A DNA stretch of 64,000 bases from Candidatus Saccharibacteria bacterium oral taxon 488 (GCA_013099195.1 CP039999.1:558001-622000), one strand, 5' to 3'. Positions 51,479 to 60,735 are shown, counted from the first letter of the stretch. The notes: generated by a model from the sequence alone, not told the origin. Numbers and translations are program-made.

Positions 51479-52606
51479 CTACACCACTAGGCATTCGGCG
51501 TTGTAATCCCTGTCGACAGCTATAGCTAACATCCGCATATCACGCCCCTCGTGTTGCGGATGTTTTATCATAAATAGCTCAGCTGCAAAGCGCATTTGTC
51601 GCTGTTTTTTGTTGGTAATCGCCGCCAAGCCATCACCATATCTGGAATTCTTGCGATATTTGACTTCGGTGAAATACAGCACATCATCTTTCATGCTAAC
51701 AATATCGATTTCACAGTACCGCGTCCGCCAGTTGCGGGCAATAATCTCATGACCATCAGTCGTCAGCCAATCTGCGGCGGCCTGTTCACCCCTATCCCCA
51801 ATTTGGCGAGTTGTTGCTAATTTTTCCGTTTCTGGAGCGGTATTTGGTACATCGATTTGCATAACATCTTCGGTGTCTACAAAATCGACTGGAGTGATAT
51901 CCTCGGAAAAAATTTGGGCAACTTTACGTGGGTCCCGAATTATTTTCTGAGGATATCCGACAGGCGACTCATTCGGTAGAGCACTTGACTTTTTCTGGTG
52001 CAGATTCTGTGACTTCATGCTACCCACATACTTTTGTAGCGGCGCAAAGCTCAACCGATGCAGCGGCGTCACACCCAGCCGCTCAATCGCCACGCGGTGC
52101 TTGGCCACGCCATAGCCAGCATTTGACGCAAAGCCGTACCCCGGATAGACCACGTCTTGCTCAGCCATAAACTGGTCACGCGCTACTTTGGCGATAATCG
52201 ACGCCGCCGACACGCCGGGGATCAAACCATCGGCCTTGGCCATCACCGTCACGTATCGCTCCAGTGCCGTATCCGCCAAAAAATTAACCGTCCCGTCAAT
52301 GATAATTTCATCAAACGCCACATTATTCGCTTTACACTGCGACTGAATTTGCTTCACCGCCCGCCGCGTCGCCAGCCGTAATGCCTGGCTCATGCCAACA
52401 TCGTCCAATTCACTGGCACTCACCCAGCCTAGCGCCCAGGCAGCCGCCTGCTCACGAATTACCTCGTCCAGCGTCTCGCGGCGTTTTTTAGTCAACTTTT
52501 TACTATCATCCAAACCCTCAATCTCGGCACCGCCCAAAATCACCGCACCGACCACCAGCGGCCCCGCCCATGGCCCGCGTCCAACTTCATCAATGCCGAG
52601 AATCAT
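51479..52606 (-). CDS. rnhB: Ribonuclease HII fused to a YraN-type nuclease-like domain
   Basis: A 375-residue fusion. Residues 1-~200 are RNase HII, which removes ribonucleotides and RNA primers from DNA (GIDEVGRGPWAGPLVVGAV with the catalytic D-E, then DGTVNFLAD and SAASIIAKVARD). After a ~60-residue linker, residues ~268-375 match YraN/UPF0102, a restriction-endonuclease-fold family (GDRGEQAAADWL, EIDIVSMKDDVLYFTEVKYR). The two genes are often neighbours; here they are one. It overlaps the upstream membrane gene by 17 bp. Confidence 0.9.
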   Translation of the reverse strand: MILGIDEVGRGPWAGPLVVGAVILGGAEIEGLDDSKKLTKKRRETLDEVIREQAAAWALGWVSASELDDVGMSQALRLATRRAVKQIQSQCKANNVAFDEIIIDGTVNFLADTALERYVTVMAKADGLIPGVSAASIIAKVARDQFMAEQDVVYPGYGFASNAGYGVAKHRVAIERLGVTPLHRLSFAPLQKYVGSMKSQNLHQKKSSALPNESPVGYPQKIIRDPRKVAQIFSEDITPVDFVDTEDVMQIDVPNTAPETEKLATTRQIGDRGEQAAADWLTTDGHEIIARNWRTRYCEIDIVSMKDDVLYFTEVKYRKNSRYGDGLAAITNKKQRQMRFAAELFMIKHPQHEGRDMRMLAIAVDRDYNAECLVV

Positions 52607-53087
52607 GCGCGTGCTGGCCCTTTTTTGCCGCTAATCTTACGACCACCCAACCAAGCCACACCGCCGCCGTGCCCAATGTGTTCGCCAAGATATCCCAATT
52701 GGTATCGTCTAACGTGATGTGCGCCAAACCAACCTTGACCATAAATAATTCCGCCAGTTCATTGATACAGCCCAGCGCCGACACCAACGCAAACACCGAG
52801 AACGCCATCACCAACCAGTGCGCCCGCCAGCGTGTCGCCAGCACCAAATATACCCACACTAGTCCCGTAAACAACCCGCCGCCCACGAAATGCGTCGTAA
52901 AACTGGTGTCTCGCCCCTCAATGAGCGGCGACGGCAAATACCACGAGATGAAGAATAACACACAGGCAAGGTATAACAACCAGCGATACTTCTTTTCGTC
53001 GGTGAAGCCATGGCGGCGCAACACATATGGCACTGCACACGCCAAAGCCACCGGAACAAACACAGAGATATAGTGAAAGATCGACAT
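52590..53087 (-). CDS. Five-helix membrane protein (VanZ-like)
   Basis: A 165-residue membrane protein with about five hydrophobic segments and the patterns SWYLPSPLIEGRDTSFTTHFVGGGLF and CINELAELF, with DTNWDILANTLG near the end, resembling VanZ-like or related small membrane families. TATAAT lies 6 nt before the ATG. It is co-transcribed with the RNase HII fusion. Function unknown. Confidence 0.65.
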   Translation of the reverse strand: MSIFHYISVFVPVALACAVPYVLRRHGFTDEKKYRWLLYLACVLFFISWYLPSPLIEGRDTSFTTHFVGGGLFTGLVWVYLVLATRWRAHWLVMAFSVFALVSALGCINELAELFMVKVGLAHITLDDTNWDILANTLGTAAVWLGWVVVRLAAKKGQHAHDSRH

Positions 53088-53106
53088 ATTGGCATTATAC
53101 CATGAG

Positions 53107-53129
53107 AAAACCGCCCCCAGAGAGAGCGG
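53107..53129 (-). terminator. Intrinsic terminator after rplS
   Basis: On the minus strand CCGCTC pairs with GGGCGG (53124-53129 with 53111-53116) and is followed by TTTT. It separates rplS from the membrane protein gene, whose -10 box is directly downstream. Confidence 0.7.
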
Positions 53130-53149
53130 CCTATGTGTCTCAAAACTAA

Positions 53150-53671
53150 TTACGCTTCTTTGTGGCGAGTTGCGACCTCGGCAGCCTTGGCGTCAAGTTC
53201 TGCCTGAGCAGCGTCTTTTTCGGCTTGCTTGGCAGCGGCAGCCTGTGCGGCCTCCTCTTTCAAGCGTTCAGCTTCTGCTTCAGCCTTGGCGTCATGCACG
53301 TTGTTGACAGCTACGCGGTCAAAGTTTTTGGCAGTCAAGCGAGCTGATTTACCAGAGCGCTTACGCAAGAAGCTGAGGAACTTGCGGCGAACCTTAGCGC
53401 GGCGGACAATTTCCACTTTCTCGATCAGCGGGCTGTGCAGCAAGAATGATTTTTCCACACCAACACCTGAAGCAATTTTACGAACGGTGATGCGTGAGGT
53501 GTGTGACTGTTTGTTGTCGGTGCGAATAACCACACCTTCAAACATCTGGATACGCTCTTTGTTGCCTTCCTTAATTTTCTGGTACACACGCACGGTGTCA
53601 CCACTGCGGACATCAACAACTGCTTGCTTTTTCTGTGCTTGATTGACTTTGTTGATTAGTTCAAAACTCAT
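53150..53671 (-). CDS. rplS: Ribosomal protein L19 with long C-terminal extension
   Basis: L19 sits at the 30S-50S interface. The core (to about residue 115) is typical: VRSGDTVRVYQKIKEGNKERIQ, FEGVVI, SFLLHSPLIEKVEIV, AKVRRKFLSFLR. An extra ~55 residues rich in Ala, Lys and Glu form a predicted coiled coil. AGAGGA precedes the ATG, and a promoter (TTGCTA 53803-53808, TAGAAT 53780-53785, 17-bp spacer) gives a leader of ~105 nt, which could hold autoregulatory structure. Confidence 0.93.
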   Translation of the reverse strand: MSFELINKVNQAQKKQAVVDVRSGDTVRVYQKIKEGNKERIQMFEGVVIRTDNKQSHTSRITVRKIASGVGVEKSFLLHSPLIEKVEIVRRAKVRRKFLSFLRKRSGKSARLTAKNFDRVAVNNVHDAKAEAEAERLKEEAAQAAAAKQAEKDAAQAELDAKAAEVATRHKEA

Positions 53672-53847
53672 ACTGTTTTCCTCTGTTTCGGGATCTTAAC
53701 AGCTGGCCATATAGTTGTATCCCTATAGCTCCACACTGAAAGACTCGATATTTAATGTCACCGATACAATTAGTTATCAATTCTAGCACAATTACCCAAA
53801 GATAGCAACTCCTGAAAACTTCACCAAACTGCGCTATAATTGACCGC

Positions 53848-54981
53848 ATGGATTACAATACACTAGCACTTGAATTACACAAGAAATATAAGGGTAAAAT
53901 TACCACTAGTTTGCGTGACCAGGAGAAACTGGACCGTGACAAATTAAGCGCCTATTACAGCCCAGGCGTGGGTGCGGTCAGCCAGGCGATTGCCGAAAAC
54001 CCAGCGGATTTACCAAAGTACACCTGGACGAATAATCTAGTCGGCGTGATTTCTGACGGCTCAGCGATTTTAGGCTTGGGCGATTTGGGACCGAAAGCCG
54101 CCATGCCGGTGATGGAAGGCAAGGCGCTGCTGTTCAAGCATTTCGCTAATGTCGACGCTGTGCCGGTTGTACTGGACGTTCACCAACCAGAAGAAATTAT
54201 TACTGCGATCAAGGCAATCGCACCGAGCTTTGGGGCGATTAACCTAGAAGACATCGCCGCACCGAAATGTTTTGAGATTGAAGAGCGCCTGAAAGCTGAA
54301 CTGGACATCCCCGTGTTTCATGACGACCAGCACGGTACCGCAGTCGTGGTATTGGCGGGGCTGATCAATGCCGCGAAATTGACGAGACGAAATTTGGCAG
54401 ACTGTAAATTTGTAGTCATTGGCGCGGGTGCAGCCGGTACAGCCATCATCAAATTATTGCACTTATACGGCGCGAGGAACATCATGGCAGTAGATAGCCG
54501 CGGCATTGTTGGTGCGTCTCGCACTGATTTGAATGCGGAAAAAACTGCACTGTTAGAATACGTCGACGCTTCACAATCCGGCTCCATTGACGACGCCATC
54601 ACCGATGCTGACGTGTTCATCGGTGTGTCGCGCGCTGGGCTGCTCACACCTGCATTAGTGCAGAAAATGGCCGAGGATCCAATCATCTTTGCCCTGGCAA
54701 ACCCGGTACCAGAAATCATGCCAGACGTCGCCCGAGAGGCGGGCGTAGCAGTCATCGCTACTGGCCGCAGCGATTTTCCAAACCAAATTAATAATTCCTT
54801 GGCCTTCCCAGGCATCTTCCGCGGGGCGCTCGATCATAGTGTGAAAAAAATCACCGACCAGCACAAACTCGCAGCAGCCAAAGCACTGGCGGCACTAGTT
54901 GAAAACCCAACGGCCGATGAAGTCATTCCTTCGCCATTTGATGAGCGAGTGCCGTCAACCGTCGCTCGTGTTATCACATAA
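53848..54981 (+). CDS. NAD(P)-dependent malic enzyme
   Basis: A 377-residue malic enzyme, converting malate to pyruvate and CO2. YYSPGVGAVSQAI, SDGSAILGLGDLGPKAAMPVMEGK, FHDDQHGTAVVV (metal and substrate sites) and VIGAGAAGTAII (dinucleotide fold) are intact; this is the short MaeB/SfcA-like bacterial form without a phosphotransacetylase tail. TATAAT lies 7 nt before the ATG at 53848. Confidence 0.93.
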   Translation: MDYNTLALELHKKYKGKITTSLRDQEKLDRDKLSAYYSPGVGAVSQAIAENPADLPKYTWTNNLVGVISDGSAILGLGDLGPKAAMPVMEGKALLFKHFANVDAVPVVLDVHQPEEIITAIKAIAPSFGAINLEDIAAPKCFEIEERLKAELDIPVFHDDQHGTAVVVLAGLINAAKLTRRNLADCKFVVIGAGAAGTAIIKLLHLYGARNIMAVDSRGIVGASRTDLNAEKTALLEYVDASQSGSIDDAITDADVFIGVSRAGLLTPALVQKMAEDPIIFALANPVPEIMPDVAREAGVAVIATGRSDFPNQINNSLAFPGIFRGALDHSVKKITDQHKLAAAKALAALVENPTADEVIPSPFDERVPSTVARVIT

Positions 54982-55055
54982 CCCTATTCGCATATGCTAA
55001 CAATCATAATGGAAACCGTCGGAGTGATGGCCTTAGCGTGGCTTTTTGATGTCCA

Positions 55056-56678
55056 CTAGATAACTCGATTAACTTCCTCAAGTGTCGTCTCGCCGCGCAA
55101 AGCCGCTAGCACGCCCGCCTGCAGCAGCGTCACCATGCCATGTTTCTTGGCTGTAGCCTCAATCGCCTCGGTGTGCACATCAGCAATATCGCCACGTAGA
55201 AACTTCTGAATTTCCTCAGTCACCACCAATTGCTCCATTACCGGGATACGCCCCTTATAGCCAAACGGCACCTCGTCGGTCGCCACGGGTCGCCACAGCT
55301 TGAACGTATCAAGATCAGGACAATCAACATGTGACGGTAGATCCCGCAAGACCTCCTTTACCCAGTTGCGTGTTGCCTCATCTGGTTCATACTCTTCCTT
55401 GCTCTCATCATGCAGGCGCCGCACCAGCCGCTGAGCGATCAATAGGCGCACCGCTGAACTAAAAATTGGATTCTGCCCGATCATATCAATAATTCGACTA
55501 AATGCCGCTGACGTCGAGTTAGCATGAAAGCTTGACAGCACCAGATGCCCGGTAATCGACGCCTGAATTGCTGTCTTGGCCGTTTCCTGATCACGGATCT
55601 CGCCAACCATCACCACGTCCGGGTCGAGGCGCAGCACACTACGCAGCCCATCATCAAACCGCTGGCCAGCCGTCGTATCAATCGGGATCTGCGTAATGCC
55701 GGGAATGGTATTTTCTACTGGGTCTTCCAGTGTAATCACTTTACGATCCGGCGTATTGAGCGCATTGAGAATGCTGTACAAAGTCGTTGACTTACCCGAG
55801 CCAGTTGGCCCAACTAACAGCACCAGACCACGCGGATGGGAAATGATCTCATCAATTTGCGCCCGCTCAGCCGCACCGATACTGAGCAAGTCTAGGTTCA
55901 ACATCGAGGTGTCAAAATTAAATAAGCGCAGCACTACGTCTTGACCATACATGGTTGGCACTGCTTCGACACGGAGGTTAAGGAGGTGTGATATACCGTC
56001 ACGATGGATTTCTTGCTGCATGTGCCCCGACTGCGGCTCATTGGACGCCGTCGAAATATTTGCTCGCGAAGCCAGCGCTGCCATGATAACTCGATAACGA
56101 TCACGGCCCAGCTCCGCCACCGAGTGCAGCGCGCCATCAACGCGCATCCGCACCCGAATAGTATCGCGCTGATTCTCAATATGAATATCCGACGCATTCA
56201 GCCGATCCGCCTGATCGATCAAATAGTTAAACACGTCGTTCGTGCCGACGGTCGCTAATGTCTGGCTGACCTGCTGGAGTGTGTCACTATCACCCTCTTT
56301 GGCAATTTCGATATTATCATAAATCACTTTCTTTGGCGGATCAAATCGCAGCATTAACGACCTAAAGCCCGAGGCCGATATTAGAAAGAACTTAGCAATA
56401 ATACCCTGCTCGCGGTAGTTATTAGTCATCGTTGCTACTAATGATTGTGGTGTCTGTGACGTAATGCCAAACCGATATGACTGCTCGTCAGGGTTTATCG
56501 CCAGCGGCACAACGTGTCCGTTATACATCTCTTCAATCGTCAAAATATCACGAATCAGCGGAATTGTCTGCTCAAACTCGCGAGCATCCAGATACTGCAG
56601 GCCTAAAATCGCCGCTCGTTTCCGGGTCGCGTCTTCATCTTGATCGCGACGTTGTTGTTGAATTCGATCTTCATCCAT
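55056..56678 (-). CDS. pilB: Type IV pilus assembly ATPase PilB
   Basis: A 540-residue GspE/PilB ATPase that drives pilus extension. N-terminal MshEN-like domain, then ASDIHIENQ, Walker A GPTGSGKST (about 287-295), Asp box and Walker B (VMVGEIRD) and the His box. The usual zinc-binding CxxC pair near the C-terminus appears lost (CPDLD single Cys). The start is the ATG at 56678, 7 nt from TATAAT; a TTG one codon earlier is less likely. It works with the prepilin and propeller protein elsewhere in the window. Confidence 0.93.
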   Translation of the reverse strand: MDEDRIQQQRRDQDEDATRKRAAILGLQYLDAREFEQTIPLIRDILTIEEMYNGHVVPLAINPDEQSYRFGITSQTPQSLVATMTNNYREQGIIAKFFLISASGFRSLMLRFDPPKKVIYDNIEIAKEGDSDTLQQVSQTLATVGTNDVFNYLIDQADRLNASDIHIENQRDTIRVRMRVDGALHSVAELGRDRYRVIMAALASRANISTASNEPQSGHMQQEIHRDGISHLLNLRVEAVPTMYGQDVVLRLFNFDTSMLNLDLLSIGAAERAQIDEIISHPRGLVLLVGPTGSGKSTTLYSILNALNTPDRKVITLEDPVENTIPGITQIPIDTTAGQRFDDGLRSVLRLDPDVVMVGEIRDQETAKTAIQASITGHLVLSSFHANSTSAAFSRIIDMIGQNPIFSSAVRLLIAQRLVRRLHDESKEEYEPDEATRNWVKEVLRDLPSHVDCPDLDTFKLWRPVATDEVPFGYKGRIPVMEQLVVTEEIQKFLRGDIADVHTEAIEATAKKHGMVTLLQAGVLAALRGETTLEEVNRVI

Positions 56679-56730
56679 CAACCTTATTATAGCAAAAAGC
56701 TTATCCTTGGGCGAGTGCTATAATGATATC

Positions 56731-57264
56731 ATGCCAGAAATTACCCTCCTCATGCACAATATTCGCTCGACGTACAATGTCGGTGCAATTATGAGAACAG
56801 CCGAAGGCTTTGGCGTCAGACAAATTATCTTTAGCGGCTATACGCCGTACCCCGATTTACGATTAGCCGATCCCCGGTCTATCGATCCAAGGCTGCCGCA
56901 CATTACCGAAAGGTTGACCGCCCAGATTCACAAGACTGCGCTAGGCGCAGAAACAATGCTGCCCTTTAGCTACGTAGTTGATATTCACCAGTGGTTGGCG
57001 GAGAATGCCAGCAGGGAACGCTTACCTGTGATTGCCCTAGAGCAGTCAGCGTCGAGTACAGAGCTCAATACGTTCCGGCCACCAACCCGCTTTGCCCTAC
57101 TCCTCGGCGAGGAGGTCTATGGCATTGAGCCGGACATTCTAGCGCGGTGCGATCACATTGTCGAAATCCCCATGCGGGGTGCTAAAGAGTCATTTAATGT
57201 CTCAGTTGCGGCCGGTATCGCACTCTACGGCCTCTGTTTTTCGCTAAATATAACCCCGGGCTAG
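56731..57264 (+). CDS. SpoU-family RNA 2'-O-methyltransferase
   Basis: A 177-residue TrmH/SpoU methyltransferase for tRNA or rRNA ribose. NIRSTYNVGAIMRTAEGFGV (motif 1), LLLGEEVYGIEPDIL (motif 2) and IPMRGAKESFNVSVAAGIALY (motif 3, trefoil knot) are complete. It is divergent from pilB. TATAAT lies 6 nt before the ATG at 56731; an upstream in-frame ATG is rejected for that reason. Confidence 0.92.
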   Translation: MPEITLLMHNIRSTYNVGAIMRTAEGFGVRQIIFSGYTPYPDLRLADPRSIDPRLPHITERLTAQIHKTALGAETMLPFSYVVDIHQWLAENASRERLPVIALEQSASSTELNTFRPPTRFALLLGEEVYGIEPDILARCDHIVEIPMRGAKESFNVSVAAGIALYGLCFSLNITPG

Positions 57265-57593
57265 ATCATAATCCCTACGGGCGTAAATGATGTCACAATT
57301 GCCATTAAAATCAGCGTCACGTACCAAATCTTGCGATTAAATTGATACTTCTCGACCGACACCACTAAAAGCAGGCCGACAATCAGTCCAACCGGCAGCG
57401 CCTGGATCGCTACCACACCCAGCTCAATCGGCTGCTTCAGTCGCAACCACAATGCCGCCAGCACGACACACACCACCAACTTTACGAAAAAGATGCTGTC
57501 ATTTTCATACAGCCGCTCCCGACCTTTGCGGTTGGTGATGATACTTGCCTTCGAGCGATTACGAGCGTACGTTCGCGATTTTTGTTTTGCCAT
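57261..57593 (-). CDS. Small membrane protein with basic N-terminus
   Basis: A 110-residue protein. The first ~30 residues are strongly basic (MAKQKSRTYARNRSKA), followed by three hydrophobic segments (about 35-50, 60-80, 90-108). Not recognised. TATGAT lies 10 nt before the ATG at 57593; longer frames start inside the promoter. It overlaps the methyltransferase end by 4 bp, convergent. Confidence 0.6.
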   Translation of the reverse strand: MAKQKSRTYARNRSKASIITNRKGRERLYENDSIFFVKLVVCVVLAALWLRLKQPIELGVVAIQALPVGLIVGLLLVVSVEKYQFNRKIWYVTLILMAIVTSFTPVGIMI

Positions 57594-57635
57594 AAGCTTT
57601 TTTATCATATCATACCAGGCGCACCATAGCAAAGC

Positions 57636-57657
57636 AGCCCCGCATGAAAGCGAGGCT
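57636..57657 (-). terminator. Weak terminator after the FG-GAP protein gene
   Basis: AGCCTCGC pairs with GCGGGGCT (57650-57657 with 57636-57643), 8 bp including one G-T pair, followed on the minus strand by GCTTTGC, a poor T tract. Confidence 0.5.
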
Positions 57658-57685
57658 ACCCTAAGTTTAGGTTATGAGAAATAAA

Positions 57686-58585
57686 TTACCACATGTTTGT
57701 CAGATGGACCGACTTAAATCCATTCCAACCGTGACCAACTTCTGCTGAACCACTACTAAACGGCCAATTCATATTGCCGCTATTTGTATATTGCAGCAAC
57801 CGTCCGTCTTTCGTCCGACCGACAATATCCGCCAGACCATCAGTATTCATATCACCGAGCATAATGGTATCAAACCCGTTCCAGCCATGACCGATTTGAC
57901 GACCGCTCTCGAACATTGTCGTCTTGTTGTCGCGTCCACGATTGAGATATGCCCACATCGTACCGTCCTGGCGTACTGCGACGATATCATCATAACCATC
58001 ACCATTCAAATCACCAGCAACGATCGATCGAGCATTATTCCAACCGTGACCGATTTGACGGGCTTCATCTGACACGAAATCATACGTCCCTTCAAGCTTC
58101 TTGTAGCGTAGATAGACTTTGCCTGCCATCAAGTTACCGTTGTTATCAACATAAACATGTGAAGCCGGGCTGTCTTTACCGTGCAGCTTGGCGAACACTG
58201 CATCACCCTGATAGTCAATATCGCTGGCGACTGGCTTGTCAGCAAATGGTGTCGTCGTGGAGCCATTATTGCGGAACACTTGAGCCTTTTGATTTTTTGG
58301 GTAGGCAACAATATCCGGACGACCATCACCGTCCATATCGGCGAATGTAATGTTTGTGTACCCGTCAAATCCCTGACCGATCTTTGTTGAACCGCCGCTA
58401 AATGGCCAGCCTGGAATAGCGTTATTCTGATACAGCCACAACGAGCCGTCCTTATTCAGGCCAATCGCATCACTGAAAGCAGCGACATTCTCGATAGCAT
58501 TCGCAACCGGTGCACCACTCAGCACCAAGCCAAACACCGTCGCCGACAGCCCGAGCACCGTTACTGTTTTCTTTAGTATTCCCAT
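57686..58585 (-). CDS. Secreted FG-GAP/VCBS repeat protein
   Basis: A 299-residue exported protein with a signal peptide (MGILKKTVTVLGLSATVFGL to about APVANA). Three D-x-D-G-D-type calcium loops (ADMDGDGRPDIVAYP, GDLNGDGYDDIVAVR, GDMNTDGLADIVGRT) and repeated GHGWN phrases indicate an FG-GAP beta-propeller, usually involved in adhesion or glycan binding. The ATG at 58585 has GGAGG 5 nt upstream. No anchor is seen, so it may be released or held by partners. Confidence 0.82.
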   Translation of the reverse strand: MGILKKTVTVLGLSATVFGLVLSGAPVANAIENVAAFSDAIGLNKDGSLWLYQNNAIPGWPFSGGSTKIGQGFDGYTNITFADMDGDGRPDIVAYPKNQKAQVFRNNGSTTTPFADKPVASDIDYQGDAVFAKLHGKDSPASHVYVDNNGNLMAGKVYLRYKKLEGTYDFVSDEARQIGHGWNNARSIVAGDLNGDGYDDIVAVRQDGTMWAYLNRGRDNKTTMFESGRQIGHGWNGFDTIMLGDMNTDGLADIVGRTKDGRLLQYTNSGNMNWPFSSGSAEVGHGWNGFKSVHLTNMW

Positions 58586-58650
58586 ACATCCCTCCACCGT
58601 CATAGACGGTATTTATTTAGTACACTCCTACCGTACTACGTTTTCTACAT

Positions 58651-58684
58651 AAAAACAATCCCGCTTATGCTTATCAAGCGGGAT
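58651..58684 (-). terminator. Intrinsic terminator after rpsJ
   Basis: ATCCCGCTT pairs with AAGCGGGAT (58676-58684 with 58658-58666), then TGTTTTTATG on the minus strand. It shows that rpsJ is transcribed alone and not with an S10 operon. Confidence 0.85.
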
Positions 58685-58715
58685 CGTGGTAAATTCTGCT
58701 GTACGATTAGGGAAA

Positions 58716-59033
58716 TTACATCCGAATCTCAGCGTCAACACCAGCCGGTAAGCTCAGATTCTGTAGGCTATCAATCGTTTTTGGTGTGGCATTGGTAATG
58801 TCAATAAGGCGCTTATGGGTGCGCATCTCGTAACTCTCGCCGCCCATTTTGTAGACGTGCGGGCTCTTTACCACCGTGTAGGTGCTGCGACGAGTCGGCA
58901 GCGGCACAGGGCCAGCTACGCTCGCGCCGGTGCGAATTGCCGTATCGATAATTTGTTTTGCTGACTGGTCGATGACTTTATGGTCGTACGCTTTCAGGCG
59001 AATACGAATCTTAATACCAGTGTCTTGAGCCAT
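58716..59033 (-). CDS. rpsJ: Ribosomal protein S10
   Basis: A 105-residue S10 of the 30S head ([44 protein letters not shown]). A longer frame exists, but the ATG at 59033 has AGGAGG at 4 nt and matches the family start. S10 commonly begins a long ribosomal operon, yet here it stands alone with its own promoter and terminator, with tuf 2 kb away. Confidence 0.95.
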   Translation of the reverse strand: MAQDTGIKIRIRLKAYDHKVIDQSAKQIIDTAIRTGASVAGPVPLPTRRSTYTVVKSPHVYKMGGESYEMRTHKRLIDITNATPKTIDSLQNLSLPAGVDAEIRM

Positions 59034-59131
59034 AGCTCCTCCTTTATGTGCGACTCCGTAACCTCTGCTCACGTCCATGCCTCGCGGACGGCCGAGTTCT
59101 CGGAGTAAATTAATACTGCCCGGCAATTATA
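59034..59131 (-). promoter_or_regulatory. rpsJ promoter and structured leader
   Basis: TATAAT (59126-59131) starts a ~85-nt leader with alternative pairings: ACTCCG with CGGAGT (59101-59106 with 59053-59058), enclosing CGTCC with GGACG (59072-59076 with 59086-59090); and CCGAG with CTCGG (59092-59096 with 59099-59103), which excludes the outer helix. AGGAGG lies just before the ATG. This could be a ribosomal-protein autoregulation site. Confidence 0.5.
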
Positions 59132-59151
59132 TCACAATACCTGAAGTATGG

Positions 59152-59766
59152 CTAGTCAAGAACCACCGGATTTGCTGCCACCCACTGGCGCCACTGTGCG
59201 ACATCTTCAATCGGTGGCCGATAACCCATAGCTTCACCTAACTGGCTCGCCGCCAAAATACAGGCTGCAATATAATCGGCATTAGCTTCGTGGTCAGACC
59301 GGACATATTCTTGGTATTGCTCACTAGTATAGTCCACCGGTAGAGGTACGATGGTATTATCTATCTCACCAAAAACCTGCATTACCTTTTTGTCAAGCTG
59401 GATTACGTGCCCTAACTCGTGACAAAACGCTATCAACCCGACGATTTGACGACCTATTTCTGCATCCTCAAGTCGCTCACGCGGCACACCCAGTCGAGAC
59501 GACATCCGTGCTACAAGATTCGGACTAGACAGCATCTCCCTCGTGCCGATGACAATCATTGGAATTTTCTCACCATCCAATGCTTCGCCCTCACCACCTC
59601 TGAAGTCACCACTGTTCTCATCAATAACAATTTGCATCTCCTCTAGTGTCCGAGCCGGAAACAAATTCAAGGCGGTCTCGTAAATATCACCTGCTAGCGG
59701 ATTGATATACTCACCAAGTGTTTCGACTCTTAATTTTTGCGCTTTTTTGTGCGACAACTCTTCCAT
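59152..59766 (-). CDS. Putative zinc metallopeptidase (HELGH)
   Basis: A 204-residue protein with a zincin-like HELGHVIQLD motif (about residue 115) and downstream acidic and His residues (RSDHEANADYIAA) fitting a third zinc ligand, as in gluzincins. No membrane segment or signal is visible, so it is probably cytoplasmic. Family unassigned. The ATG lies 5 nt from a poor TATAGA box. Confidence 0.65.
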   Translation of the reverse strand: MEELSHKKAQKLRVETLGEYINPLAGDIYETALNLFPARTLEEMQIVIDENSGDFRGGEGEALDGEKIPMIVIGTREMLSSPNLVARMSSRLGVPRERLEDAEIGRQIVGLIAFCHELGHVIQLDKKVMQVFGEIDNTIVPLPVDYTSEQYQEYVRSDHEANADYIAACILAASQLGEAMGYRPPIEDVAQWRQWVAANPVVLD

Positions 59767-59808
59767 AGTAATCTATACTGTAACATATAATATTTATTCC
59801 GTCAAGCA

Positions 59809-60735
59809 TTACTCTAAACTACGAATTGCCTCCGTTACCACCTCGGCTGAATGACGTAGCGCCGCCTGCTCGCGCTCATTAAGCGGATACCCTGTCAAGA
59901 TTTTTACACCATCTGCACAAATCGTTGACGGTAGGCCAAGCACTACATCGTGCAGTCCATACTCGCCCTCAACCAGTGAGCAAACTGGATATACTGAACG
60001 CGACGATGAGCGTAGTGCCGAGACAATCTTGGAGATAACGAAACCAATTGCATAATACGTCGACCGCTTGGTCTCGATCACCCGGTATGCCCGCTGACGA
60101 ATTTTCTCCTCAATACCGTCGACCATCGCTGGCTTAAATCCCGGATAATCAGCAAGTGGTACCTCACCGACTTGCGCTGATTCAATTGTCGCAAATGATG
60201 AATCACCATGCTCCCCTAAAATATAGGCATCAACCTCTCGACTATGTACATCTAGCTGATCCGCGATATACGACTTAAGCCGCGACGTATCGAGCGTCGT
60301 TCCGGTACCAAACACCCGACCCTTTGGCAAGCCCGATTCCTTCAGCGCCACATACGTTAATGCATCGACCGGATTCGACACTACAATGATATATGGATGA
60401 GCACCATTTTTCATAATATTCCTAATAGTCCCACGCATAATCTCAGCGTTCACGCCAAGTAACTCCAATCGTGTCTGCCCCGGCTGCTGCGGCGCACCAG
60501 CGGTGATAACCACGATATCATCAGTCTTGATATCGTCATAACTGCCTGGCCGCACCACAACACACCGATCAATTCCCATTGCGTCATTGATATCAGCCGC
60601 CTGCCCCCACGCCAAGTCAGGGTTGCGGTCGATCAACACAATTTCCTCAACTACACTCCGCAGTGCACAGGCGTACGCCGCCGTCGCACCGACCATGCCA
60701 CCCGCACCGACGATCACCAACTTCTGTCTATTCAT
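59809..60735 (-). CDS. ldh: L-lactate dehydrogenase
   Basis: A 308-residue LDH that reduces pyruvate to lactate and regenerates NAD. VGAGGMVGATAAY binds NAD, TAGAPQQPGQTR has Gln at the specificity position (lactate, not malate), and GEHGDSSF holds the catalytic His. It has a conventional promoter (TTGACA 60794-60799, TACAGT 60771-60776) and Shine-Dalgarno AGGAG, consistent with strong expression. Confidence 0.93.
   Translation of the reverse strand: MNRQKLVIVGAGGMVGATAAYACALRSVVEEIVLIDRNPDLAWGQAADINDAMGIDRCVVVRPGSYDDIKTDDIVVITAGAPQQPGQTRLELLGVNAEIMRGTIRNIMKNGAHPYIIVVSNPVDALTYVALKESGLPKGRVFGTGTTLDTSRLKSYIADQLDVHSREVDAYILGEHGDSSFATIESAQVGEVPLADYPGFKPAMVDGIEEKIRQRAYRVIETKRSTYYAIGFVISKIVSALRSSSRSVYPVCSLVEGEYGLHDVVLGLPSTICADGVKILTGYPLNEREQAALRHSAEVVTEAIRSLE

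Noticed and set aside
53661..53849. Small frame opposite the malic enzyme promoter
   Set aside because: It coincides with the rplS leader and promoter and has no recognisable protein character.
54994..55059. 21-residue hydrophobic peptide after the malic enzyme gene
   Set aside because: Too short, no Shine-Dalgarno or properly spaced -10; a weak terminator-like GCC/GGC-T5 element lies in it.
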